The notes under the pieces: generated by a model | The model's database searches: none | What the model saw: the letters and a program-made list of their open reading frames with translations, nothing else | Told to the model about the DNA's origin: nothing | Shown: piece by piece, positions 48,242-57,917 of the stretch | Layout: each line of letters begins with the position of its first letter | How positions within the stretch are numbered: position 1 is the first letter of the stretch | NCBI RefSeq assembly: GCF_900112225.1 | Contig: NZ_FOLD01000002.1 | Location: 225,377 to 289,376 of the forward strand | DNA: 64,000 bases | Direction: 5' to 3' | From: Massilia yuzhufengensis | GTDB lineage: Bacteria; Pseudomonadota; Gammaproteobacteria; Burkholderiales; Burkholderiaceae_D | Position numbers and translations under genes: made by a program

Positions 48242-49438
48242 TCAGAGCACCGTGGCCAGCGCGCACTGGCGGTAATGCCTGGCCGCTTCTTCGTCCTGCC
48301 CCAGCGCTTCGTGCATCTGGGCAAGCTTCAGGTGGGCTTCCCGCACCATGGCCGCCTCGGTGGCGTCCGACAAGGCCTGTTCCAGGTGGCGCTGGGCCTT
48401 GCCCCACAGTTTCTGCTTGAGGCACAGCGAACCGAGGGTGAGGGCCAGCTCGGCGTCCAGCGGACGATCCTTGAGCCAGGTTTCGCAATGTTCGATCTGC
48501 ACCAGCAGCGAAGGCGAACCGGCCGGGCCGGCCGCTTCGCGGTAGGCGCGCACCACGCGCTCGTCCCAGTTGGCCTTGAGCGCATCCTCGGCGATGGCGC
48601 GCGCTTCGTCGTGCAGGCCGCGCGCATTGAAGGAGCCGGCCGCGCGCGCCGCGATGTAGGGCACCAGGCGGTCGGCGGCGGGCACGGTCGCCCACACCCG
48701 GCGGATCGATTCGGCGTCGTGGCCCTGTTCGCCCAGCAGCGATTCGTAGGCCAGCTCGCGCAGGCGCTTCGACAGCGCCGGATGCAGCGCCTTGCGCTTG
48801 TCGAGGATGCGCACCAGGCGCAGCACTTCCGGCCAGTTGCGGGCCTGCTGGTTGGCCTTCATCGACCACTGCAGCGCGTGGATGTGGCGCTGGCCACTGG
48901 CATTGAGCTCGGCCACCGCTTCGAGCGCCGCTTCCGGCTGGTGGTCGTCCACCAGCAGCTCGGTGACGGTCATCAGGCGCGCGGTCTTGAGGGTGTTGTC
49001 GTGCACGGTGCCGGCCAGCCAGGCGTCGCGCCGGCTTGGCTCGCGCATGCGGTGGGCGGCTCTAGCGCCGATCAGCGCGGCCAGGCCGGCGTTCTCGGGC
49101 AGCTCGGCGGCGCGCATCGCGGCCTTTTCGGCGTGGCCGAAGCGGCCTTCGAACAGCGCCTTGAGCGCGTCGCGCAAGCCCTTGTTGCCTTCGCGCTCGC
49201 GCTTGCGCTGGCGGTAGGCGGCGACCCGCTGCGGCATGCGCATGGTGGAGCGCAGCGTGCGCACCAGTACGTAGGCGACCAGGAACAGCAGCGCCAGCAG
49301 CACCACGAACAGGTTGAGCGACATATCGAGCCGGTGCGGCGGATAGAACAGCACCACGTTGCCCGGGTTGAAGCGCGCCGTCACGGCAATGCCGATGGCC
49401 AGGGCCATCAGGGCGACGAGCCAGAGAAGAAGCCGCAT
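48242..49438 (-). CDS. hemY: Heme biosynthesis-associated TPR protein HemY
   Basis: 398 residues. Two N-terminal transmembrane helices (about 1-20 and 40-62) with the HemY_N line FNPGNVVLFYPPHRLDMSLN, then a cytoplasmic TPR array. It belongs to the proteobacterial HemY family, whose exact role in late heme synthesis is unclear, and not to protoporphyrinogen oxidase. It starts one base after the hemX stop and is last in the hemC-hemD-hemX-hemY unit. Confidence 0.92.
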   Translation of the reverse strand: MRLLLWLVALMALAIGIAVTARFNPGNVVLFYPPHRLDMSLNLFVVLLALLFLVAYVLVRTLRSTMRMPQRVAAYRQRKREREGNKGLRDALKALFEGRFGHAEKAAMRAAELPENAGLAALIGARAAHRMREPSRRDAWLAGTVHDNTLKTARLMTVTELLVDDHQPEAALEAVAELNASGQRHIHALQWSMKANQQARNWPEVLRLVRILDKRKALHPALSKRLRELAYESLLGEQGHDAESIRRVWATVPAADRLVPYIAARAAGSFNARGLHDEARAIAEDALKANWDERVVRAYREAAGPAGSPSLLVQIEHCETWLKDRPLDAELALTLGSLCLKQKLWGKAQRHLEQALSDATEAAMVREAHLKLAQMHEALGQDEEAARHYRQCALATVL

Positions 49439-49439
49439 C

Positions 49440-50558
49440 TTATTGCTTCGCCTTGTAGTTGCGCACCGCGTCCAGGCTGCCGGACAGGGTCGGCATTTCG
49501 ATGGTCAGGTTGTTGGCCTGGACCTGGCGCAGCGCGCCCTGGGCCGACTGGGTGGCGCGGGCGCGCGTGTCGAAATACTTGAGCAGGATTTCCTGGGCGC
49601 TGTTCAGGTCATCGCGGAAGCTCGCTTCGTTGCGCGACAGCAGCGCCATGCGCGCGTTCAGCAGGCGCAACTTGAGGTTTTCGCGCACGAAGAAGGATTC
49701 GGTGGGCGAGAGCATCAGCGCTTCCGGCGTCTCGACGCTGCGCACGCGCACCAGCTGGCGCACGTCGTCCCACATCTCCTGGCTCCAGTTGCGCCAGGTT
49801 TGCGTCATGCGCTGGCCCAGGCTCAGGGCTTCGGGCGCCGGTTCCTTCGCATCCTTTTTCGCGCGGGTCGAGCGCAGCGGCGCGGCAGGCAGCAGCGGCT
49901 TTTCGTCGGACAGCATCGGCAGCGTGTCGACATGCGCGATCACGCTATCCAGGCGCAGGGCGACGCCGGCCAGATCGACCGCCGGCATGGCTTTCAGGCG
50001 CTCGATGTCGGCGCCGATCGCGCGGCGGATGTTCAGGAACTGTGGCTTGTCCGAGCGGCCCAGCGAGCGGTCGGCGTTCTGCAGCGCGATCAGGGCGCCC
50101 GGCACGTTACCTGCCAGCTGCAGCTGCTGGCTGGCGGTGCTGAGCACCTGCTCGATCTCGGTCAGCGCCCATTCGTCGCGGTTCTTCGACAGGTCCTGGT
50201 AGAGCTGTTCCAGCGCCAGCTGCTGGGTTTGCGCCTCGGCCTGGCGGCTTTCCAGCACGCCGACCTTGATCTGCAGTTCCTTGGCCGTGTCCGACACCTC
50301 GCGCGCCATGGCGGCGGTTTCGGCGTTCACGGCATTGCCCTTCTGCAGGCTCTGCGCCATGTCCTTGCGCAGCGAATTGATGCGGTTGTGCGAGGTGACG
50401 GTCTGCACCGCCAGCAGCAGGGCGAGCACGGCCACCGCCATCGGCAGCGGACGCTGCAACACCTGCAGCAGGCCCTGGCCCTGCGGGCGCAGCGGGGCCT
50501 TCTGGACGACAACGCTGGCCGCCGGGATCGGTTCTGGATTGTTTGGGATTTCGTTCAT
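49440..50558 (-). CDS. hemX: HemX-family membrane protein
   Basis: 372 residues. One transmembrane helix (about 40-58, PMAVAVLALLLAVQTVT), then a long coiled-coil region (70-150) and a helical C-terminal domain in the periplasm with lines TEIEQVLSTASQQLQLAGNV and RNWSQEMWDDVRQLVRVR typical of HemX. It was formerly called uroporphyrinogen methyltransferase-like, but no SAM-binding motif is present. ATG 50558 overlaps the hemD stop by 4 bp (ATGA). Probably forms an assembly with HemY. Confidence 0.92.
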   Translation of the reverse strand: MNEIPNNPEPIPAASVVVQKAPLRPQGQGLLQVLQRPLPMAVAVLALLLAVQTVTSHNRINSLRKDMAQSLQKGNAVNAETAAMAREVSDTAKELQIKVGVLESRQAEAQTQQLALEQLYQDLSKNRDEWALTEIEQVLSTASQQLQLAGNVPGALIALQNADRSLGRSDKPQFLNIRRAIGADIERLKAMPAVDLAGVALRLDSVIAHVDTLPMLSDEKPLLPAAPLRSTRAKKDAKEPAPEALSLGQRMTQTWRNWSQEMWDDVRQLVRVRSVETPEALMLSPTESFFVRENLKLRLLNARMALLSRNEASFRDDLNSAQEILLKYFDTRARATQSAQGALRQVQANNLTIEMPTLSGSLDAVRNYKAKQ

Positions 50559-51319
50559 TTCTCTAATTGTAACGCGGCAAGTAGGCGAGCGTCGCCTGAT
50601 CCGGTCAGGGTGATCCGGCTGCAACCCAGTGCGCGCGCGGTCTCTGCAATGCGTGCATGGGGCACGATCAGGTGCTGATCCTGAAGGCGCGCGCTCGCGC
50701 CCAGCTGTTCCACCAGCCCCGCCAGCCCGCGCAGCGCTTCCGAGCTCGTGATTATCCAGTCGTTTGGCTGCGCCAGCAAGGTGGACAGCTGGCCGGCAAG
50801 CTCCCCGTCCAGCTGCGGCACGCTGCGCTTGTAGGCCGCCACCGTCTCGACCAGGGCGCCGGCGGCGCGCAGGGTCTCGGCCATCAGCTCGCGTCCGCTC
50901 TCGCCGCGCACGATCAGCACGCGCCGTCCGGCCAGCGCGGCCAGGTCGAGGCTGGCGAGCAGGTGTTCCGAATCGCTGCAGGCCGGGTCCGGCGGGCAGT
51001 GGATCGTGGTGGCGTCGCTCGTGACGCCATGGCGCGCCAGCGCGGCGCGGCTGCCTTCGCCGACGATGCCGATCGGCACGCCGGATGGCCAGCCCGGCAG
51101 GTGGGCGAAGGCGGCATCGACGGCATTGGGCGACACGAAGGCCACCAGCGCGTACGACGGCAGCGCGGCCAGCGCCGCGCGCAGGCGCGCGGTGTCGTCC
51201 AGCGGCGCGATCTCGAGCAGCGGCAGCACCACGGCGCGGCGGCCAAGGCCGGCGACGGCCTGGGCCAGCGCTTCGGCCTGGGCGCGCGGCCGGGTGATGA
51301 CGACTGCGGGGTCAAGCAT
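50555..51319 (-). CDS. hemD: Uroporphyrinogen-III synthase
   Basis: 254-residue cytoplasmic enzyme that closes and inverts hydroxymethylbilane to uroporphyrinogen III. The family has little sequence identity; recognisable lines are [16 protein letters not shown] at the N-terminus, [31 protein letters not shown] and [16 protein letters not shown] 51319 overlaps the hemC stop by 8 bp. The gene's own stop overlaps the hemX start, so translation of hemC-D-X is coupled. Confidence 0.93.
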   Translation of the reverse strand: MLDPAVVITRPRAQAEALAQAVAGLGRRAVVLPLLEIAPLDDTARLRAALAALPSYALVAFVSPNAVDAAFAHLPGWPSGVPIGIVGEGSRAALARHGVTSDATTIHCPPDPACSDSEHLLASLDLAALAGRRVLIVRGESGRELMAETLRAAGALVETVAAYKRSVPQLDGELAGQLSTLLAQPNDWIITSSEALRGLAGLVEQLGASARLQDQHLIVPHARIAETARALGCSRITLTGSGDARLLAALQLEK

Positions 51320-52322
51320 CCTGGCTGGTTTCCGCGGCTTCTTGCTTGCAGGCCTCGAGGATGCCGTGCGCGTCCTGGTCGGCCAGCAGGATCGACACCT
51401 GCTCGCCGAGGAATTCGGGATGCTCCCACGAGCCCGCGACTTCCGCCTTCGCGGTGCGCTGGCCGTCCGGGGTCGCGACCATCGCGCGCAGGCGCATGGT
51501 GCTGCCCTCGACGGTGGCAAAGGCGGCCAGCGGGATCTGGCAGCTGCCGCCGAACACCTTGGACACCTTGCGCTCGGCCGCCACGGCGCGCGCGGTGGCG
51601 TCGTGGTTCAGCGGCGCCAGCAGCGCGCGCAAATCCAGGCCGTCGCTGCGGGCGCTGCGGACGATCTCGATCGCCATCGCGCCCTGCCCGGCCGCCGGCA
51701 GGCTCTCTTCCGGTTCGAGCACGGCGCGGATGCGCTGCGGCAAGCCGAGGCGCTTCAAGCCGGCGGCGGCCAGGATGATGGCCGCATATTCGCCACGGTC
51801 GAGCTTGCCCAGGCGGGTGTCGAGGTTGCCGCGCAGCGGCTTGATCACCAGTTGCGGGAAGCGCGCCGCGATCAGGGACTGGCGCCGCAGGCTGCTGGTA
51901 CCGACCACGGCGCCGGCCGGCAGCTCGGCCAGGCTGGCGTAGTCGTTGGACACGAAGGCGTCGCGCGGATCTTCGCGCTCGAGCACGGCGGCCAGCTCGA
52001 AACCTTCCGGCAGCTCCATCGGCACATCCTTGAGCGAATGCACGGCCAGGTCGGCGCGCCCTTCGGCCATCGCCACTTCGAGTTCCTTCACGAACAGGCC
52101 CTTGCCGCCCACCTTGGACAGGGTGCGGTCGAGGATCTGGTCGCCGCGCGTCGTCATTCCCAGGATTTCGACGCTGCAGCTTGGATATAATGCAGCGAGG
52201 CGGGCGCGGACATGCTGTGCCTGCCACATGGCCAGCCGGCTCTCGCGGGATGCGATAATCAGCTTCGCGGGCGCTTGCTGCGCCGATTCAGTTGCTTTCA
52301 ACACGGATTCTTTCACTGTCAT
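51312..52322 (-). CDS. hemC: Porphobilinogen deaminase (hydroxymethylbilane synthase)
   Basis: 336-residue cytoplasmic enzyme assembling four porphobilinogens. Cofactor-binding Cys261 lies in [12 protein letters not shown], substrate-binding lines are [29 protein letters not shown] and GTSSLRRQ. About 20 extra residues precede the usual start compared with E. coli HemC. First gene of the hem unit and divergent from ppc across 118 bp, which should hold both promoters; no clear -35/-10 pair was identified there. Confidence 0.97.
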   Translation of the reverse strand: MTVKESVLKATESAQQAPAKLIIASRESRLAMWQAQHVRARLAALYPSCSVEILGMTTRGDQILDRTLSKVGGKGLFVKELEVAMAEGRADLAVHSLKDVPMELPEGFELAAVLEREDPRDAFVSNDYASLAELPAGAVVGTSSLRRQSLIAARFPQLVIKPLRGNLDTRLGKLDRGEYAAIILAAAGLKRLGLPQRIRAVLEPEESLPAAGQGAMAIEIVRSARSDGLDLRALLAPLNHDATARAVAAERKVSKVFGGSCQIPLAAFATVEGSTMRLRAMVATPDGQRTAKAEVAGSWEHPEFLGEQVSILLADQDAHGILEACKQEAAETSQDA

Positions 52323-52440
52323 CAGGCCTACCAGGACGATGCCGGTAACAGCCCTTGCTTAAGATCATAAATTTTAGCATGGGCCCTCTTGCAGACGATG
52401 GCCAACCGCCATGGCACTAACAATTTAACTTGTGGTCGAT

Positions 52441-55251
52441 ATGGATAATCCTGCTGCATCAGTACTCCCCGGCGCCTCCCCGAAAGACCTGGACAAGGAC
52501 GCCCCCCTCAAAGAAGACATCCGCCTGCTCGGACGCCTGCTGGGCGACGTGCTGCGCGACCAGGAAGGCGAGGCCGTATTCCAGGTCGTCGAGACCATCC
52601 GCCAGACTGCCGTGCGCTTCCGCCGCGAAGACGACCCGAAGGCCGGCGAAGAGCTCACCGCCCTGCTGCGCCAGCTCACCCGCGACCAGACCATCTCGGT
52701 GGTGCGGGCCTTCTCGTATTTCTCGCACCTGGCCAACATCGCCGAAGACCAGCACCACATCCGCCGCCGCCGCGCCCACCTGATGCGCGGCGCCGACCCG
52801 CGCCAGGGCAGCGTCGGCTACGCGCTGTGCAAGCTGCGCGACGCCGGCGTGCCGCAGGACGTGGTGGAAGGCTTCTTCAAGGACGCCCTCATTTCGCCGG
52901 TGCTCACCGCCCACCCGACCGAGGTGCAGCGCAAGAGCATCCTGGACGCCGAACACGACATCGCCCGCCTGCTGGCCGAGCGCGACCGCGGCCTGACGCC
53001 CAAGGAACTGCAGCGCAACGGCCAGCTGCTGCACGCCCGCATCGCCACCCTGTGGCAGACGCGCATGCTGCGCTACTCCAAGCTGACCGTGGCCGACGAG
53101 ATCGACAACGCCCTGTCCTACTACCGCATCACCTTCCTGCGCGAGGTGCCGGGCCTGTACGACGACATCGAGGCCGAGATCGCCACCCGCTACGGCGGCG
53201 ACGCGCCGCAACTGGGCAACGCCCAGTACCTGCAGATGGGCAGCTGGATCGGGGGCGACCGCGACGGCAACCCGAACGTCAATGCCGACACCATGCGCCA
53301 CGCGCTGGTGCGCCAGTCCAGCACCATCCTCGACTTCTACCTCGAGGAGGTGCACACCCTCGGCGCGGAGCTGTCGACCTCCACCCTGATGGTGGCGGTG
53401 ACGCCGGCCATGCAGGCGCTGGCCGACGCCTCGACCGACCTGTCGCCGCACCGCAGCGACGAGCCCTACCGGCGCGCGCTGATCGGCATCTACGCGCGCC
53501 TGGCCGCCACCGCGCGCGAGCTGGGCGTCGACCACATCCTGCGCAAGGAAGTCGGGCACGCGCCGCCCTACCAGGACGCCGGCGAATTCGCGGCCGACCT
53601 CGACGTGCTGGCCGATTCGCTGCGCGCCAACCACGGCGCGGTGCTGGTCGAGCCGCGCCTGGCGGGCCTGACGCGCGCCGCGCGCATCTTCGGCTTCCAC
53701 CTCGCCTCGCTCGACATGCGCCAGAGCTCGGACGTGCACGAGCGCGTGCTGGCCGAACTGTTCGCGCGCGCCGGCGGCACGCCAGATTATGCGGCGCTGG
53801 CCGAGGAAGAGAAGATCAAGCTGCTGCTGGCCGAGCTGGCGCAGCCGCGCCCCCTGTACTCGGCCTTTGAAAGCTATTCGGACGAGACCAATTCGGAACT
53901 GGGGATCCTGCGCGCCGCGCGCGACATCCGCCAGCGCTACGGCAGCCGTGCGATCCGCAACTACATCATCTCGCACACCGAGACGGTGTCCGACCTGCTG
54001 GAGGTGCTGCTGCTGCAAAAGGAGACGGGCCTGATGCGCGCGTCGACCGGCGCCAGCGACGTGATGGTGATCCCGCTGTTCGAAACCATCCCCGACCTGC
54101 AGCGCGCCGCCGGCATCATGGACGAGTGGATGGCGCTGCCGCTGGTGGCCGGTATCGTGGAAAAGCAGGGGCGCCTGCAGGAAGTCATGCTGGGCTACTC
54201 CGACTCCAACAAGGACGGCGGCTTCCTGACGTCGAACTGGGAGCTGTACCAGGCCGAACTGAAACTGGTCGATGTGTTCGCCGCGAAGAACGTCAAGCTG
54301 CGCCTGTTCCACGGCCGCGGCGGCACCGTCGGCCGCGGCGGCGGCCCAAGCTACGACGCGATCTGCGCCCAGCCGCCCGGCACGGTAAATGGCCAGATCC
54401 GCCTGACCGAACAGGGCGAGATCATTGCCTCGAAATTCTCGAATCCCGAGATCGGGCGCCGCAACCTGGAACTGCTGGTAGCGGCCACGCTGGAAGCGAG
54501 CCTGAGCCCGCACGCGGCCGACGACGCCAGCAACGCCAAGCTGGCGCGCTTCGAAGGCGTGATGGCCGAGCTGTCCGAACGCGCCTACCGCGCCTACCGC
54601 AACCTGGTGTACGAAACCCCGGGCTTCACCGACTACTTCTTCGAAGGCACGCCGATCGCCGAGATCGCGGAACTGAACCTCGGTTCGCGCCCGGCTTCGC
54701 GCAAGTCGACCCGCCGCATCGAAGACCTGCGCGCGATTCCCTGGGGCTTCTCGTGGGGCCAGTGCCGCCTGCTGCTGCCGGGCTGGTACGGCTTCGGCAC
54801 GGCGGTGAGCGGCTGGCTGCAGGACGGCGAGCGCGAACAGCGCCTGGCCCTGCTGCAGGAGATGTTCGGCGCCTGGCCGTTCTTTGCCACGCTGCTGTCG
54901 AACATGGACATGGTGCTGGCCAAGACGGACCTGGCGATCGCCTCGCGCTATGCGGGGCTGGTGGCCGATGTGGAGCTGCGCGAACGGATCTTCCGCCGCA
55001 TCACGGCCGAGCATGGCGAAACGCTGCGCTGCCTGGAGTCGATCACCGGCACCAGCGAGCGCCTGGTGGGCAACCCGCTGCTGGCGCGCTCGATCCAGAA
55101 CCGGTTCGCCTACCTGGATCCGTTGAACCACCTGCAGGTGGAGCTGATCCACCGCCGGCGCAAGCTGGGCGACAACGCTGACCCACGGGTGCACCGGGGG
55201 ATTCATTTGTCGATCAATGGGGTGGCGGCGGGCTTGAGGAATACGGGGTAA
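52441..55251 (+). CDS. ppc: Phosphoenolpyruvate carboxylase
   Basis: 936-residue cytoplasmic enzyme that carboxylates PEP to oxaloacetate to refill the TCA cycle. Active-site lines are LTAHPTEVQRKSILD, GSWIGGDRDGNPNVNADTM, GYSDSNKDGGFLTSNW, FHGRGGTVGRGGGPSYDA and QGEIIASKFSNPE; the C-terminus ends in the conserved NTG. ATG 52441 is preferred over GTG 52432 nine bases upstream; neither has a strong ribosome site. It is followed by a REP-type hairpin acting as terminator. Confidence 0.97.
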   Translation: MDNPAASVLPGASPKDLDKDAPLKEDIRLLGRLLGDVLRDQEGEAVFQVVETIRQTAVRFRREDDPKAGEELTALLRQLTRDQTISVVRAFSYFSHLANIAEDQHHIRRRRAHLMRGADPRQGSVGYALCKLRDAGVPQDVVEGFFKDALISPVLTAHPTEVQRKSILDAEHDIARLLAERDRGLTPKELQRNGQLLHARIATLWQTRMLRYSKLTVADEIDNALSYYRITFLREVPGLYDDIEAEIATRYGGDAPQLGNAQYLQMGSWIGGDRDGNPNVNADTMRHALVRQSSTILDFYLEEVHTLGAELSTSTLMVAVTPAMQALADASTDLSPHRSDEPYRRALIGIYARLAATARELGVDHILRKEVGHAPPYQDAGEFAADLDVLADSLRANHGAVLVEPRLAGLTRAARIFGFHLASLDMRQSSDVHERVLAELFARAGGTPDYAALAEEEKIKLLLAELAQPRPLYSAFESYSDETNSELGILRAARDIRQRYGSRAIRNYIISHTETVSDLLEVLLLQKETGLMRASTGASDVMVIPLFETIPDLQRAAGIMDEWMALPLVAGIVEKQGRLQEVMLGYSDSNKDGGFLTSNWELYQAELKLVDVFAAKNVKLRLFHGRGGTVGRGGGPSYDAICAQPPGTVNGQIRLTEQGEIIASKFSNPEIGRRNLELLVAATLEASLSPHAADDASNAKLARFEGVMAELSERAYRAYRNLVYETPGFTDYFFEGTPIAEIAELNLGSRPASRKSTRRIEDLRAIPWGFSWGQCRLLLPGWYGFGTAVSGWLQDGEREQRLALLQEMFGAWPFFATLLSNMDMVLAKTDLAIASRYAGLVADVELRERIFRRITAEHGETLRCLESITGTSERLVGNPLLARSIQNRFAYLDPLNHLQVELIHRRRKLGDNADPRVHRGIHLSINGVAAGLRNTG

Positions 55252-55296
55252 GACACCCGCATTACCCCGATTCCGTTGTGGCTACCCGCCTCAGCA

Positions 55297-55331
55297 CCGT
55301 CGTCCCGGCGAAGGCCGGGACGACGGTTTTT
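55297..55331 (+). terminator. Terminator of ppc formed by a REP-like palindrome
   Basis: CCGTCGTCCCGGC pairs perfectly with GCCGGGACGACGG across a GAAG loop and is followed by TTTTT, so it is a textbook intrinsic terminator 45 bp after the ppc stop. The hairpin is a full member of the window's REP family. Confidence 0.85.
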
Positions 55332-55359
55332 CAGCCAACGAAGACATCAAGCGGGCGAA

Positions 55360-57558
55360 TCAGCCCGCACACGCCCCCACCGTACTCCCCTTCTTCACAT
55401 GCGCCTTCACCGCATTCGACGACACGCAGACCTGGTTCGACGGATTCTTCTCGCTGCCCGTCTTGTGGCACACCAGTACCTTGTCGTTCCCGCAGCGCGC
55501 ATCGATCACGTTGACGGTGGCCGTGGCTTGCGCGAAGCAGCTCTCGGGTGACGCCGCCTGCGCCGTGAAGCTGAAGGTGCCTGCCCCGGTCGGCGCAAAC
55601 GTCGTCAGCGCGCCGGTGGCCGACGACAGCCCGCCCGCCGGGCTCCAGCTGAAGGTCGACGCCCCCGCCGCATCGCTCGCCGCCAGCGTCACGCTCTGCG
55701 GCCCGTAGCCCAGCGCGATGGTATTGGCCGGCAGCCCGGTCGCCTCGCCCGCGCCCGCGGCCACGCTCACCGACGGCTGCGGCACGTGGCCCAGCACCTG
55801 CACGGTCGCTTCCGCGCTGGCGCTGTTGCCGCCCTTGTCCAGCGCGGCCAGCGCCACCTTCTGCGCGCCAATGTCCGAGCACGAGAAGCTGGTGCGCGAG
55901 GCGCTGAGCGACTCCACGCCCCAGTTGTCGGTGGTGCCGCCATCGAGGTCGTTCGCCACGATCGACGCCGTGCCGTTGGCCAGCGTCACCGCCACGTCGC
56001 GCGTGCGCACGTTGGGCGCTTCGAAGTCGTTGCTGACCGTGTTGGCGCGCGTGCTTTCCACGCTCAGGCGGTTCAGCGCCGTCACCGTGTAGTAGTAGTA
56101 CTGGCCCGCGCCCACCGTGGTGTCGGCAAACGCGGTGGTGGCGGTGTCGGTCACGCCCAGCAGGTTGGCCGGCGCCTCGAGGTCCATCTCGCGCTGCTGC
56201 GAGCGGTAGATGGCGTACTTGCGGGTCTTCTCGAATTCGTCGGCGCTCTCGGTGGCCGGCGCCCAGGCCAGTTGCAGGGCGTTGTTCTCGCCCGCAGTAG
56301 CGGCCAGCTGCGCCGGCGCGCCGGGCGCCTGCAGGCCCTTCCAGCCCATCACCGGCAGCAGCGCCGGGCGCGCGTAGGTAAGGTTCTTGAGCGAGGTGCG
56401 GTAGCCCAGCGGGTCGGCCTGCAGGAAGGCGTGGCGGAAGTGGATCTGGCCGCCCACGTTCGCATGCGCGCGGTTCATCGCGATCTGGTTGTTGATCTCG
56501 TTCGGGTTGCTCCAGCCGGCGGTGTCGCGCATCTTGTAGTCGGCCAGGCCGATGTACATGTGGCGCTCGTAGGTATTGTCGTTCCACCAGGGGACCAGCA
56601 GCTTGTAGTCCGAGCCCGCCTGGCCGATGTACCAGTAGACCTGCGGCGCCAGGTAGTCGACCCAGCCCTGCTGGATCCATTTTCGGGTGTCGGCGAACAT
56701 GGTGCTGTAGTGCTGCGAGGCGCCGGCCGACGTCGGCGAGCCCACCGCCGGGTCGGTGCTGCTGCGGTAGATGCCCGATGGCGAGACGCCGAACTTCACC
56801 CACGGCTTCGCGGCGCGGATGCTGTCGTTCACGCGCGCGATCAGGATGTTGATGTTGTCGCGCCGCCAGTCGGCGCGGCCGGCGGTGGTATTCGGGAAGC
56901 CGCGCGGGTCGGCGTTATAGGCGTCGTCGTCGCCCGTGGTGCCGCTCGGGTAGAAGTAGTCGTCGAAGTGGATGCCGTCGACGTCGTAGCGGTTGACGAT
57001 GTCCATGATCACGCCCACGACGTGGTCGCGCACCGCCGGCAGGCCAGGATTCAGGATCTTCACGCTGCCCACGGTGAGCATCCATTCCGGATGGGCGCGC
57101 GAGACGTGGTTGGCCGCGTACATCGCAGTATTGGCCTGGTTGGATGCGGTGGCGACGGCGCGGTAGGGGTTGATCCAGGCGTGGAATTCCATGCCGCGCT
57201 TGCGGGTCTCGTCGATGGCGAACTGCAGCGGGTCCCAGGCCGGCGAAGGCGCACTGCCCTGCTGGTTGGTCAGGTAGTAGGACCAGGGTTCGAGGTTGCT
57301 CGGGTACAGGGCGTCGGCCTGGCTGCGCACCTGCAGGAAGGCGGCGTTCATGCCGGTGGCCTTGTTGTGATCGAGGATGGCCTTGAGGGCCGTCTGCTGC
57401 TGGGTTGGCGTCTGCGTGCGGTTCGGCCAGTCCAGGCTGATGTGGGTACTGATCCACACGCCGCGCATCTCGCGTTTCGGGGCGACCGTCTGGGCGTCGG
57501 CGTGGGAATAGGAAGCGACGAGCATGGCGGCTGCCGCTGCGAGCAAAAGTTTTTTCAT
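55360..57558 (-). CDS. Exported family-10-like glycosyl hydrolase (GHL10) with accessory domains
   Basis: 732 residues. Signal peptide to about residue 22. GHL10 catalytic domain (about 28-345) with lines EMRGVWISTHISLDWPN, AFLQVRSQADALYPSNLEPW and the acidic-site line VDGIHFDDYFYPSG. A fibronectin III-like domain follows (about 405-500), then two Ig/PKD-like beta domains and a C-terminal cysteine module (VCHKTG, NPSNQVCVSSNAVKAH). GHL10 proteins (DigH type) cleave denuded peptidoglycan glycans after septation; whether this one does is inference. Presumably outer-membrane or extracellular. It is convergent with ppc. Confidence 0.88.
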   Translation of the reverse strand: MKKLLLAAAAAMLVASYSHADAQTVAPKREMRGVWISTHISLDWPNRTQTPTQQQTALKAILDHNKATGMNAAFLQVRSQADALYPSNLEPWSYYLTNQQGSAPSPAWDPLQFAIDETRKRGMEFHAWINPYRAVATASNQANTAMYAANHVSRAHPEWMLTVGSVKILNPGLPAVRDHVVGVIMDIVNRYDVDGIHFDDYFYPSGTTGDDDAYNADPRGFPNTTAGRADWRRDNINILIARVNDSIRAAKPWVKFGVSPSGIYRSSTDPAVGSPTSAGASQHYSTMFADTRKWIQQGWVDYLAPQVYWYIGQAGSDYKLLVPWWNDNTYERHMYIGLADYKMRDTAGWSNPNEINNQIAMNRAHANVGGQIHFRHAFLQADPLGYRTSLKNLTYARPALLPVMGWKGLQAPGAPAQLAATAGENNALQLAWAPATESADEFEKTRKYAIYRSQQREMDLEAPANLLGVTDTATTAFADTTVGAGQYYYYTVTALNRLSVESTRANTVSNDFEAPNVRTRDVAVTLANGTASIVANDLDGGTTDNWGVESLSASRTSFSCSDIGAQKVALAALDKGGNSASAEATVQVLGHVPQPSVSVAAGAGEATGLPANTIALGYGPQSVTLAASDAAGASTFSWSPAGGLSSATGALTTFAPTGAGTFSFTAQAASPESCFAQATATVNVIDARCGNDKVLVCHKTGSEKNPSNQVCVSSNAVKAHVKKGSTVGACAG

Positions 57559-57917
57559 GTTGTGGATTTTTTGCGGGTTGTCGTGAACGCCCCGATGCAG
57601 CCAGGGGCGCTAGTGGCGGTCCGCAACGCCTCTCCAAGCGCCGCGGTGTTGCCATCCGCAAAAGAGAGTACGCCGGAGCAATTTTGACAACCAATGAAAT
57701 TCGGATGCGCCGGCATAACCGCGGCGCATGTGGCTGGTTTGTCACACTTGTCGGCAGGTGTGGCGCTGGGGGAGTGCGGGGGAGATCAGGCTCCGGCCTG
57801 CGCCGGAGCGACGTGCAAACGGCGCGCACCGTACTCACCGATCCAATTAGTTACACGTAAAACCGTCGTTCCGGCGAAGGCCGGAACCCAAGTTGACGTT
57901 GATTTACAACGCGCGAA
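57559..57917. repeat. Gene-free region with REP-like palindrome pair
   Basis: The 359-bp gap between the chemoreceptor and the GHL10 gene contains the leader of the latter (57559-57700). Two oppositely oriented REP-like copies lie at 57787-57814 (GGCTCCGGCCTGCGCCGGAG) and 57860-57893 (AACCGTCGTTCCGGCGAAGG then CCGGAACCCAAGTT). Nothing coding is supported. Confidence 0.75.

Noticed and set aside
52459-55206. 915-codon minus-strand frame antisense to ppc
   Set aside because: Shadow frame; low-complexity His/Gln/Val/Arg sequence without family features, while ppc has all active-site motifs.
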